NCBI GenBank assembly: GCA_035546335.1
Contig: DATKDP010000116.1
Span: 1 to 28,704, forward strand
DNA: 28,704 nt
Direction: 5' to 3'
Source of the DNA: DATKDP01 sp035546335
GTDB lineage: Bacteria > Acidobacteriota > Thermoanaerobaculia > Gp7-AA8
Shown: positions 24,501-28,704 of the stretch, piece after piece
Numbering within the stretch: the stretch's first letter is position 1
Layout of the letters: the number at the start of each line of letters is the position of its first letter
The notes under the pieces: model-generated
What the model saw: the letters and a program-made list of their open reading frames with translations, nothing else
Database searches by the model: none
What the model was told of the DNA's origin: nothing
Translations under genes and position numbers: made by a program

Positions 24501-27500
24501 TTGCCGGGTGGTTCGGTGCTCACGCATACGCCAACCGATACGGGAACGATTCGGCGACTGGATATCGAAGTCGAAGAGACGCTTTGGATCGAAGGGGGCG
24601 CCCGGATCGATGTGACGGGGCGAGGGTTCATCGGGACAGTCAACTGGGTGGGACGGACATGGCCGAATACGACCGTGGGAGGCAGCTCGGAGGGTGCTGG
24701 GGGAAGTCATGGTGGCCGGGGAGCAGCGACATCGGCGGCGAGCTACGGATCGATCTTCGACCCGAACACTCCGGGAGGAGCGGGAGCGAACCCCACGAAT
24801 ACCTTTGCGAACTGTCCAACGTGCTCGCCCGGAGGCGGAGTGGCACGGGTGAGGGCAGGAACGCTGCACCTGGACGGGCAGATTCTGGCGCATGGGATCG
24901 TGCAGGGGACGGCGGGTGGAGGCGCTGGCGGAAGCATTCGGATCGATGCGCAGACGATCAGAGGAGAGGGGGAGATTCGGGCGGACGGAGCGTCGGTGTC
25001 GGGTCAGAATGCGGGTGGTGGCGGAAGAATCGCGCTTTACTACACGAGTTTGGAGCTCGATCTGACGAAGATTACGGCGGCGGGAGGCCGGTTCTCGACA
25101 GGGGGGACAGCGTCACGGAACGCAGCAGCCGGCACGATCTACCTCAAGCAAGTCTCCGCAAGCTTCGGCGATCTCATTGTCGATAACAGGGGGACCAACA
25201 CCAATAGCCTCACAGCGCTGACTTCCGTTGGCTACCGTGTCGTCAGTGAGAGTAGCGAAAACTTCGTGCGCCATGCAGGTGCAAACTTCCTCAACCCAAA
25301 TCACCTCGTCGGCATACGTCTCGTGGTTGATCATGACCGGGCGACGACGTGGCCGATTATCGCCAATGATGCCGAGAGGGTAACCGTCGACACCAGCGAA
25401 GCGCCGTTGGCCAGCGCATCCGGCCTGCAGTTCCGCGGCCTCTATCGCCTCGACAATCTGAAGCTTCGCAATGCCAGGCTCGAAGTCGTCGATCTTCTGG
25501 ACGTTGTGAATCCGATCGATAAGGACGCGCCATCTACGATCGCGGGTAACAACGCCGGACCTCCCCTCCTCAATCCCTCGCTTGTGGTAATCGAAGGATC
25601 ACCCGACGCCGCGAGAGTAATCGGATCCGCGGGCACCGTGACTGACAGCGACATACCAATCACGGTCACGGTGATGAACAAGCGGACCGGCGCGAGTGCA
25701 TCGGTCACGGCCGCGACTGACGGCTCGTTCACCCTAGCCACTAGCGGAGAACCGTTCGATCGGATCGTGATCAAGGCGCGCGACAGCCATCTCTTTCCCT
25801 ATGAGTCGGTGGAAACCGATGTCGGCACGCTTCCAAACATTCCCGTCATAAGAACGGCGCTCATCGTCGTCGAGCGCATCGACGAGGCAACCGGTCGCGT
25901 CGCCGGCTCAGCATCCTCGATCACGGGCGAGGCACCCCTCACGGTCGATCTGCGCAACACGGCGACGGGAACCGTCGTCAGCGGCGTCGCGGTCGCAGCC
26001 GATGGCAGCTTCACCTCACTGATCCCGGGCTCCCCGGGCAATCCGATCGAGCTGACGGCGACGAACGGCGCGGGAATCAGCAACGGCCCCGTTGCCATCG
26101 GCGCGATTCCGTTCGGCTCGAGCACGACGACGATCTCCATGGCGCCGCTGACCGACAGCAACTTCCGCGCGCGAAGGCTCGCGGTGGACGGAAACCTGAT
26201 GGCCGTAGCACCGAGAGGCGCGAACGAGGCGGGTGGCAACTCGAGCAGGATCGCGTTCTTCGACATCACCGATCCTGCGTCTCCTGTTTTCTCCCGCGTC
26301 GCAACATTCGGGACCTCGACGATCTGGGATGTCCAGCTCCGCGACAAATGGGCGCTCGCGATCGTCACCGGAGGCTTCTACGCGCTCGACCTGAACACAC
26401 CGGGCTCCACTCCGCTCTTCACGTCCGTGAGCGGTGGATACCAATGTGCCGCGGTCACGGGCGCATACGCTTTCCTCTGCGGGTCGGCTGGGAACGGCGG
26501 GATTCGCATCTACGACATCAGCGATCCTGCAGCACCCAGGTTCATACGCGAGCAGGCGACGGTTTCAGGGATCAGCTATCGTGATCTGATTCCGTACGGA
26601 ACAGACTATCTGATCGGTCTGGCGCCGGAGAAGACGAGCTCCAACACTCTGGGTCACGACGTTGTCATCATCGACCGGCGCGACGTCAATCAACTCGCCG
26701 TCGTCGCCGACATCGACATTCCGGACCTCGATGGCCTGCGCGGGCGGCTGCGCGGGACCAGCTTGTTCGTGGGCACGGGCAGTACAGGCCTCTCACCCGC
26801 CGGTGCCGTCGTCGATCTCACGGATCCGAGCACGCCCCAGATCACGCACAGTCTCGCAACGTCCGGCGTGATCACGGCCGTCGACGGATCCGGTGCCGTC
26901 GCGGCCGGAATCGCGGGTCCGAATGGCGTGGCCTTCTTCGACATCTCCGGAGATTCGCCGACGCACCTGGGAACGCAATCGATTGGCGGGCCCTCGACGT
27001 GCCCCGCCTCGACGGCCGTGTGTGCCTATGACCTTCTGTTCCATCGCGGCGTGCTCTACATCGCCAATCAGGACGCACTCGTCGTCATCCGCGACGCCGA
27101 CGTTCCTCCGATGATCGACATCGCGGCGCTCTCGGTCACCTACGACGGCACGAACGCCGTGGTCTCCGGACCCGCGCTGTCCGTCGCCGGCTCTGCGCCG
27201 CTGGAGATCGCCCTTCTGAACGAGACGACCGGGATCTGGACCGAGATCATCGTCGTCGACGCCGGCGGCAGCTTCACTGCCTCGATTCCCGCGCAGCGCG
27301 GCGATGTCATCGTCATCAAGGCGCGCGATGCGCGCGGGCGTACCAACGGGCCGCTTCGCGTGGGAAGCGTTCCGATCGCGACAGCCACGGCAACCCTGCA
27401 GATTACGACGGCCATGACGGAGGCTGGATTCCGTGCCAGGACGATGGACCTCGACGGCAATCTTCTCGTCGCGACTCATTACAGCGCAGGAGAGAGTGTC

Positions 27501-28319
27501 GGATCGAACCGCATGCCGGTGTTCGATGTCACCTCGACCGTTCCATCCTGGACACGAACCATCGTCGCCGGTCCCGACCCGCTCTACGACGTCGATCTCG
27601 CCGGCGGCAGAGCCTATCTGGCGTCGTGGGACTTCAGGATCGTCGACGCTACGATCTCCAGTCCTGCCGTTCGATGGGTCGCGCTTCCCGGCGGACACCT
27701 TTCCGTGGCGGTGATCGGTACGCGAGCCTACGGCGGGGCGGGAGAAGCCGACGGCAAACTGCGGATCTATGACGTCACCGATCCCGACGCCCCGTCGCAT
27801 CTTCGCGAGCAGATCATCGTCCCGGGAATCTACATGTACGACCTGCTGGCTCTGAACGAGACGCATCTCGTCGTGATCTCCGCCACCAGTGTTTCCGGTG
27901 TCGGTCACGACGTCGTGGTCCTGGACCTCGCGGATCCGAACAACCTCGTGACGATTGCCGATCTCGACATTCCTGGATTCGGCGCGACCCGAGGAGAGAT
28001 CGTCGGAGACATGCTCTATCTCACGGGATGGGATGCAGGAGTGGCGATCGTCGATTTGACCACACCCGCGTCACCCCTGGTGCTGTCGGTCGTCGACACC
28101 CCGGGGATCGCCCGCGACGTCGCGCTCGCAAGGGCGGACCTGCTGGCCGTCGCCGACGGCTGCACCGGCATCACCTACATCGACATATCCGACCCGTCCA
28201 ACGCGCGCGTCATCGGCACCGACCCTGTTCTCGGCAATGCCTGGGCGATCGTCAGCGCGGAGGACACGCTCTACGTCGCCACCGAGCAGCTTCTCGAGAC
28301 ATTCACAATCGCCCCCTGA
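12558..28319 (+). CDS. Giant secreted multidomain protein (5253 residues)
   Basis: The frame runs uninterrupted for 15.8 kb. The ATG at 12558 gives a classic Sec signal (MTHRRTRLFVAALLLSALMT, cleavage after ALRA at residue 25). A GTG at 12525 would add 11 residues and overlap the previous stop. Approximate order: unique N-terminal part (26-900) with Ig-like segments and a helical stretch near 500-660; about twelve carboxypeptidase-regulatory-like beta-sandwiches (909-2135); two SbsA-type Ig domains (2135-2365); four Ig-like domains (2365-2790); glycine-rich module 1 (2790-3090); four more Ig-like domains (3155-3578); glycine-rich modules 2 and 3 (3580-4200); Ig-like domains and two LVIVD-repeat propellers (4350-5253). 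I see no C-terminal sorting signal, transmembrane helix or outer-membrane barrel. A fibrous surface or matrix adhesin-like role fits the modules; ligand and anchoring are unknown. Confidence 0.9.
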   Translation: MTHRRTRLFVAALLLSALMTPALRAQDIARADLTIQGLGLEIVDVAITTGVDIPATIQTAFGGRSNDEAQFVADLFAVADLTGPGIDLPIQLRTAPGHRFQLPALPQIGVYHLQNVRLVRGDDEFLQYAIPSFATITVSNTFSTKIRIRQLTAEEIRQRGISIDARNYDVYEYILTFIVGGEEVEIPFPVIVDPRTHQAIPLPSENPYRLPSVGTTQPPRWTPPTTIPLELGEDGDLPSPVPRSPDSSGSVRRPSIPAAIVIPNSIAVLHQFFAVALVVTNEAPAGSSIVLDSVTATIQTPSGLRVVKSEPAVSLGQSVPIVDSSSHATFLIAQAEGSAEWTLEGLRPGTHSGNVEVRATYKSPGQVDFPLKGRAPFSIVVQDPRFHITFSHPDAVRQGIEYSTFAFITNTSSAPQTIRLNTRVPSCSQFGGGMAGAGDLYVCRTGSTPESVDIEDIAPGEMRTVAFRLRPGVTGRVFATGGSVDENLGTASVFLTMGVSESGIPLSPTTLILPHYAQYLDPDFVAANLQLLGLGYSLATAPLSQATSRFPRVIKTDVFHRAVDIARAGQRIFIGEDPRGTFANLPLDLLGNSVRLDEWDALRRQEASGRVAAAALAREIESHALATAAAADDYIARFARVTAWRRQDAPGAQYMAAFAHGLPATIAIEGLTTGRTCRLDSESSWTCHVPYAEILPVKTKDGARDGTIAMIGRWSEGVDLVITPSAGGQLKIDVVFPGEGSEHLEAHFVLEGAIAGEVMRLRLMRNAGTLTLQRDAGSLTAVPTAVAVPSLAVIAARQDLHLDPEGHQVSVLFNRPVAVPSGGALFDRFAGEVRIDIDGALVTKNRPIFAAALQEGSRVANLSFTHALSKNATYSLALSQPLADPVSGQQATIDGDIEPVIDNATPAGILFGRVLEADNTAIPSAEVRLYSGRYLGCRDISKELLETDDCNPFAGAPQFETAGADGSFLFEYVPRDPALGIDGQYRLRATIPSRSTALDGAVRLPGQVQRVNLVFLGRGSAEGVVRYDDGEKVANARVVVGSTLFNQFRTTTADAEGFYRVSDLPVGPLTFSATDAAGNVTYAAAEIRTPSQVIVQDLSIFRRPFPGTGTVRGVVRRSDTSAAVPGARVGVYSQGYGLRDGLTDGSGRFEFSGVPAGFITVLAAEWTISNESVAVDFDLRADEQRDLTLTLPVTPADPLVRVEGSVVREDPLFPGDASKYQKVSGALVKITGGQLVAADPDGNFVFPAVPLSFSGRGITAYDPETTRTVSRNLGTLVPDQVNQAPPLIIRADTFGKGTIRVHLVDAAGNPVTSGYEVFEPGFPPDVFTPTSTPGVWEKADVPLRRGFDVWAVPASASGPYGDQFANGTAVAEFDGHIASVTLRLPGQGRVRAKLRADFDLIGDVTLRYPAWDPAEQSLGHRVRTLSTSENGVAGFATFEKVPALRPFSAAANHPAHGHASRSAVLAFDGDLSTITLQLSTLTRIIGTVYAIDGVTPVSGASVRLMNDRVDLGVAFTQIDGTFEFNAVPAGISFTAIASISQDGIFRTGFGAGKTPSLGGTVDNVRVVLRSQGAVKGRVVYSGFSVFDPANPSNNVADPTPDDPSDNAPVPLARFFLRELDFPFRSFGTASAPLSADVEGRFVVSNIFEGPVRVTTWSPANQELRASWTGRIAFEGEELEPFILVGTEGIGSASVRVRDPNNQGLPVENAEVGLYRGSALFDFATTDANGIARFEQLPAGNYSASGFSKALGRSGSTTLFAVVRDEETEVDLMLIFSGKVSGRMSDPELAGNPGVAGAHVDLTATNYQTRATTAGDGGFVFDGVREGNLRLDAKDPLSNRRATATRTLTQEAAEITGVALELEPLETLYGTVYLPNDTGGSSGIPAPLLDVEVKQRCSSTRCDFLRSAQGNPFQIESLLENSPYEITMREIGGEQRSIRLTNQRFPVGSIGNPLQLVFVAFGSIEVSVSQGGLPASGARVTVSGAGKTITAYTDSSGLARLSGIELNRTMTVQAVSADLRFSASANAVVTRQSVAAQASLVLGDFMSITGVVEAEEGGPSVATRVTATYGSVASETRTDGDGRFTLRGIPVPGSSTSVSLVYLGPDDATIGARQTVSVVQNAAKLQEVAAVKLDATPPRLLSIDPPDGAQDVSPDISLRFVFSEQIDPARLTTSFFKLIPADGSTPLNATITQAPAGDGTWIVTLKPPAASPFPLKSNTLYRVIVEKNVQDLTGHTLPAARGSTFTTSDYAEPRIVSLDPPVHLPIPAATTFRFLYNERIDPAPWEAGGSGTFSFSKVSALGATGGEVKSGTTFVDPVGGSTLIFTPADPIEEQSFYRVAFSGVRDLQGNQAAPAEYWYFSFDSTPPSIAIVAPAAADPLISGSEYTVLLDRGGATDIQKVDYLEVNGATVTHRKTITVSPFSYKFTAPEAPLEGSTLTLRAIATDLSGNVSEPAAATWTLQQNRPPQNVAIALSPSDSLYPGEKVTASVTFEDEGILATVNAKLEAVQESGAAFSSSSTKEITRSSTAAAWPAASFPFDLPPTLARDTSATITATVTDVRGLKTTAAATLQLRSDQIAPEILSTAPAAETRFNHNQKYTIEAVVRDAETGVSRVTFQFDGQTITVNAGTSGVTAGPLPKSWKFVTGQITVPPKNADTRIPIVITAYDYHGNLASQTVEVIYTGVNDPTIPKAAWLCPLDRAALPASQSSFPLRLRVRATDDIAVTGVAFVVPGIDDPVSATRIGTTSDYEAVVTIATPAAGETLSLAAIVSDADPEHDVELPITVELVAVDITVDDRIQAITASDAASYENKTIFVRGSAAKLVPQVPLTLRNLIVLDGARVESLATTTSSEHRIDLTIEGTLYLDCISTIDVSSRGYLGGWGVNADGSNTKNESAAGRTVGNTTTGGPNNASASHGGMGAGSGTNSVYGTIRDPRDLGTGGAGNASCCSAGASGGGAIRIASGSDAGRLVLSGSIRADGGSGVSIHAAGSGGSVALQARQVITGPATRITASGGDDDAASNASRGGGGGRIALVAAERLDTDELFGNVLTMLQARGGRNSTASEGAGFQDGGAGTIFLQRPGQANGELLVSSRDERFPASTHLTRPTPIGTTLVFDRVELGPRALVRFDDPITIAGAVDDRDAAVVDPTAVLLLQNDLPSLSITPAPAAGSSLIQGSSLTLGYTAASSAGIATVRTIFSPAADRVDSYPAHPATASPAPAVQLAVPDTAATGEATLTVRATDRAERSFETEIAAYTIVANAPPSIDAFDLAPASLEIYPGRSVTATIDASDDLGVTKLTLTSRIGEGTPSTQTRTPNKKVVTDELFTVAIPITTPGGQPLTLELGVEDGFTGRAPATASVIVTILKDLTPPSVEVTSPAPDTLFLEGSGNTISVRATAIDAEVGIKEIFVQIDGGTPVNLAPVAGTNDYAANIPVPAVEGDAIVTRQLVVTAKDYEGNTTAAAPITIRIEPLFDPNAPVVRFTCASTGAMYPPGYAAKLRVLAVRSATSASTVAVETVEFFIGDSPAPIAATKLTSPADNWEATWTVPNEEDGTPIEIRAVATTNTGSVTTVRSTVTVVTGVIITTSTTISTDQYDGQTLIVQSGTTTLSGERSFARLVILDAAKVTHVPTDASTIRTLTVSADEIFVSCTGSIDVTGRGFIGTVNWVGRTWPNTTVGGSSEGAGGSHGGRGAATSAASYGSVFDPNTPGGAGANPSNTFANCPTCSPGGGVARVRAGTLHLDGQILANGIVQGIAGGGAGGSIRIDAQTIRGEGEIRADGASVSGQNAGGGGRIALYYTSLELDPTKITAAGGRFSTGGTASQNGVAGTVYLKQESETGEGLREELIVDNSGTVATLRTTLLNFSGASVMAVSGNVITVSGTVLEFVEGSWLEILDGTGLVIASYEIIGRTTNTVTVRLVSGESEANAPVGSAYRNVWRFENITVRNGGLLEASHVRSSDLTLVGQLHVNGSLRAKNLTLPGGSVLTHTPTDTGTIRRLDIEVEETLWIEGGARIDVTGRGFIGTVNWVGRTWPNTTVGGSSEGAGGSHGGRGAATSAASYGSIFDPNTPGGAGANPTNTFANCPTCSPGGGVARVRAGTLHLDGQILAHGIVQGTAGGGAGGSIRIDAQTIRGEGEIRADGASVSGQNAGGGGRIALYYTSLELDLTKITAAGGRFSTGGTASRNAAAGTIYLKQVSASFGDLIVDNRGTNTNSLTALTSVGYRVVSESSENFVRHAGANFLNPNHLVGIRLVVDHDRATTWPIIANDAERVTVDTSEAPLASASGLQFRGLYRLDNLKLRNARLEVVDLLDVVNPIDKDAPSTIAGNNAGPPLLNPSLVVIEGSPDAARVIGSAGTVTDSDIPITVTVMNKRTGASASVTAATDGSFTLATSGEPFDRIVIKARDSHLFPYESVETDVGTLPNIPVIRTALIVVERIDEATGRVAGSASSITGEAPLTVDLRNTATGTVVSGVAVAADGSFTSLIPGSPGNPIELTATNGAGISNGPVAIGAIPFGSSTTTISMAPLTDSNFRARRLAVDGNLMAVAPRGANEAGGNSSRIAFFDITDPASPVFSRVATFGTSTIWDVQLRDKWALAIVTGGFYALDLNTPGSTPLFTSVSGGYQCAAVTGAYAFLCGSAGNGGIRIYDISDPAAPRFIREQATVSGISYRDLIPYGTDYLIGLAPEKTSSNTLGHDVVIIDRRDVNQLAVVADIDIPDLDGLRGRLRGTSLFVGTGSTGLSPAGAVVDLTDPSTPQITHSLATSGVITAVDGSGAVAAGIAGPNGVAFFDISGDSPTHLGTQSIGGPSTCPASTAVCAYDLLFHRGVLYIANQDALVVIRDADVPPMIDIAALSVTYDGTNAVVSGPALSVAGSAPLEIALLNETTGIWTEIIVVDAGGSFTASIPAQRGDVIVIKARDARGRTNGPLRVGSVPIATATATLQITTAMTEAGFRARTMDLDGNLLVATHYSAGESVGSNRMPVFDVTSTVPSWTRTIVAGPDPLYDVDLAGGRAYLASWDFRIVDATISSPAVRWVALPGGHLSVAVIGTRAYGGAGEADGKLRIYDVTDPDAPSHLREQIIVPGIYMYDLLALNETHLVVISATSVSGVGHDVVVLDLADPNNLVTIADLDIPGFGATRGEIVGDMLYLTGWDAGVAIVDLTTPASPLVLSVVDTPGIARDVALARADLLAVADGCTGITYIDISDPSNARVIGTDPVLGNAWAIVSAEDTLYVATEQLLETFTIAP
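15280..18960 (+). other. Array of about twelve carboxypeptidase-regulatory-like domains in the giant protein
   Basis: Each unit of roughly 80-120 residues opens with a G-x-V-hydrophobic pattern and a central A-x-V, then DGxFxF and a VPAG-type turn, for example GTVRGVVRRSDTSAAVPGAR with SGRFEFSGVPAG (near 15885-16040) and RIIGTVYAIDGVTPVSGASV with GTFEFNAVPAG (near 17007-17160). This is the CarboxypepD_reg transthyretin-like beta-sandwich. The final unit is near 18690. Such arrays normally act as spacers or binding stalks in secreted proteins. Confidence 0.8.
18960..19650 (+). other. Two SbsA-type (Big_5) Ig-like domains
   Basis: Unit one has PPRLLSIDPPDGAQDVSPDI then FVFSEQIDPARL and LYRVIVEKNVQDLTGHTLPA. 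Unit two has PRIVSLDPPVHLPIPAATTF then FLYNERIDP and FYRVAFSGVRDLQGNQAAP. The P-x-DG-x-x-DV opening, the F-S/N-E-x-I-D centre and the DLxGN close are typical of SbsA Ig-like domains of S-layer and surface proteins. Confidence 0.85.
19651..21830 (+). other. Four Ig-like domains followed by glycine-rich module 1
   Basis: The Ig-like part (to about 20930) has openings PPSIAIVAPAAADP, RPPQNVAIALSPSD, IAPEILSTAPAAET and PKAAWLCPLDRAAL. The glycine-rich module has a GSIDV-like start (STIDVSSRGYLGG), many GG turns, a Cys pair in NASCCSAGASGGG and GGGGGRIALVAAE, followed by GGAGTIFLQ. Glycine-rich repeats of this kind probably form a parallel beta structure. The same order of parts recurs at 22030-24066. 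Confidence 0.75.
22030..23290 (+). other. Second block of four Ig-like domains
   Basis: Openings LSITPAPAAGSSLIQGSSL, PPSIDAFDLAPASLEIYPG, TPPSVEVTSPAPDTLF and PNAPVVRFTCASTGAMYPPG match, in order, the four Ig domains of 19651-20930, including a Cys after the fourth opening (RFTCAS versus AWLCPL). The block then leads into glycine-rich module 2, as the first block led into module 1. Confidence 0.75.
23521..24066 (+). repeat. 546-bp near-identical internal repeat, copy 1 (glycine-rich module 2)
   Basis: It aligns without gaps to 24607-25152, with 16 mismatches by eye (about 97 percent identity), offset 1086 bp. It encodes DVTGRGFIGTVNWVGRTWPN, the NCPTCSPGGG Cys pair and GGGGRIALYYTSLELD. Wobble use here is G- and A-rich (GGA, ACA, TTG codons), unlike the C-rich wobble of the rest of the gene. 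Confidence 0.95.
24607..25152 (+). repeat. 546-bp near-identical internal repeat, copy 2 (glycine-rich module 3)
   Basis: This is the second copy of 23521-24066. Protein differences are few: GSI for GSV, NPTNT for NPSNT, LAHGIVQGTAG for LANGIVQGIAG, DLTK for DPTK, and SRNAAAGTI for SQNGVAGTV. The 540-bp sequence between the copies is a beta-rich linker not duplicated at this identity. Confidence 0.95.
25900..27100 (+). other. Ig-like domain plus LVIVD-repeat beta-propeller 1
   Basis: An Ig-like domain (GSASSITGEAPLTVDLRNTA ... GSFTSLIPG) leads into LVIVD-type blades: IAFFDITDPASPVF, IRIYDISDPAAPRF, VVIIDRRDVNQLAVV, GAVVDLTDPSTPQI and VAFFDISGDSP. LVIVD repeats form beta-propellers in bacterial and archaeal surface proteins. 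About six to seven blades are visible. Confidence 0.8.
27115..28316 (+). other. Ig-like domain plus LVIVD-repeat beta-propeller 2
   Basis: It has the same order as propeller 1, offset by about 1.26 kb: Ig-like GPALSVAGSAPLEIALLNET ... GSFTASIPA, then TEAGFRARTMDLDGNLLVAT and blades LRIYDVTDPDAPSHL, VVVLDLADPNNLVTI, VAIVDLTTPASPLVL and ITYIDISDPSNARVI. The protein ends soon after the last blade (LETFTIAP). Confidence 0.8.
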
Positions 28320-28385
28320 TCGAGGATTGAACTGCGCATGAACGAAGTCGTGTCCAGGAGCAAGAGCAAATCGCGCGAGCCCGCG

Positions 28386-28430
28386 TGTGGCCGAAGTTCA
28401 TGTGGCCGAACTCCATGTGGGCGAACTTTG
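28386..28430 (+). repeat. Three tandem copies of a 15-bp unit
   Basis: TGTGGCCGAAGTTCA, TGTGGCCGAACTCCA and TGTGGGCGAACTTTG follow one another at 28386, 28401 and 28416. The start GTGGCCGAAG recalls the hairpin element at 7265. The third unit overlaps the left arm of the inverted repeat at 28423. Confidence 0.75.
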
Positions 28431-28495
28431 TCGCGGATGCGGCGCGATGCTCAACCGTTCTCGCGATGGCCGTACCCCGCATCCGCGACAAGTTC
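28423..28495. terminator. Long inverted repeat downstream of the giant gene
   Basis: Left arm 28423-28442 and right arm 28477-28495 pair over 19 positions with one extra T in the left arm (cores GTCGCGGATGCGG and CCGCATCCGCGAC). The spacer is 34 bases. It lies about 100 bp after the stop and may stabilise or terminate the 16-kb transcript. No T-tract follows. Confidence 0.5.
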
Positions 28496-28525
28496 GGCTG
28501 TCGCGCCGGCGGACTCCGCGACGTT

Positions 28526-28616
28526 TGTGCCGGCCGCCTTCGCGGCCTTCCGCTCTCACCGGGCAACCCCGCCCTCACGGGCGGGGCTATGGATGTGCCG
28601 GCCGCCTTCGCGGCCT
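28526..28616. repeat. REP-like cluster: two identical hairpins flanking a third
   Basis: A 23-bp direct repeat at 28526-28548 and 28594-28616 (68 bp apart) each contains GGCCGC-CTTC-GCGGCC. Between them CCCCGCCC (28567-28574) and GGGCGGGG (28579-28586) form another 8-bp stem. Alternating hairpins of this sort resemble BIME or REP elements. Confidence 0.75.
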
Positions 28617-28704
28617 GGGATTGATCCCTATGCTTTGATGAACCTGTGTGAAGAATCGGTTGTCGGAAACCTGGAAGCGCTGCGCCGTCACGGCCGCGCA
28701 CGTT

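Larger units (their letters stand above)
28320..28704. other. Non-coding, hairpin-rich region after the giant gene
   Basis: No gene is supported. It contains a 15-bp triple repeat (28386-28430), a long inverted repeat (28423-28495), and three GC-rich hairpins (28532-28547, 28567-28586, 28600-28615). A frame opening with MNLCEESVVGNLEALRRHGR from an ATG at 28638 runs off the window and could be the start of a gene, but a GTG frame at 28648 is equally open and neither has a clear ribosome binding site. Confidence 0.6.

Noticed and set aside
28303..28701. Minus-strand 132-codon frame at the window end
   Set aside because: It runs through hairpins and tandem repeats, has low-complexity composition and overlaps the end of the giant gene.

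Overview
The window is a high-GC bacterial chromosomal segment. It carries 13 to 14 protein-coding genes with frequent strand switches and no RNA genes, CRISPR array or transposase that I can see. Sec signal peptides, a ModB/ModC transporter and a very large secreted protein built of carboxypeptidase-regulatory-like, Ig-like, glycine-rich and LVIVD-propeller modules suggest a diderm. The gene style (short TA pairs, Uma2, giant modular secreted proteins) recalls Acidobacteriota or neighbouring phyla. That placement is an inference, not something the sequence proves.

Layout. 1-413: repeat-rich non-coding DNA (14-bp purine and 7-bp pyrimidine tandem repeats forming an imperfect inverted pair). 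414-872 (+): small zinc-ribbon membrane protein. 896-4282 (all minus): a Doc/Fic-fold gene overlapping a lysine-rich small gene, a small winged-helix protein, then modC, modB and a short modE-like regulator. A good ModE-box match lies directly before the modB start. No modA is present. 4321-4470: pyrimidine-rich repeat tract. 4490-5044 (+): Uma2-family nuclease-fold protein. 5101-6309 (-): membrane protein with a possible PH/GRAM-like tail. 6496-7215 (+): YceH/DUF480. 7216-7598: hairpin repeats, including a 69-bp tandem array. 7599-9646 (-): a shortened TldD/PmbA-type pair with an ATGA overlap. 9787-10402 (+): DUF6364-type antitoxin and PIN_3 toxin. 10477-11391 (-): secreted prolyl-aminopeptidase-like alpha/beta hydrolase. 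11701-12528 (+): secreted protein of unknown function. 12558-28319 (+): a 5253-residue secreted modular protein that fills more than half of the window. 28320-28704: hairpin-rich non-coding DNA.

How it fits together. ModE-like, ModB and ModC form a molybdate-uptake unit regulated at the ModE box. The two toxin-antitoxin-like loci, Uma2 and the repeat tracts give the first 12 kb an accessory look. The giant gene and the small secreted gene just before it are separated by 29 bp and probably form one transcription unit. The giant protein has grown by duplication at several scales: a 546-bp near-identical copy, a repeated block of four Ig-like domains plus a glycine-rich module, and two Ig-plus-propeller units. 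Every convergent gene junction carries a strong stem-loop.
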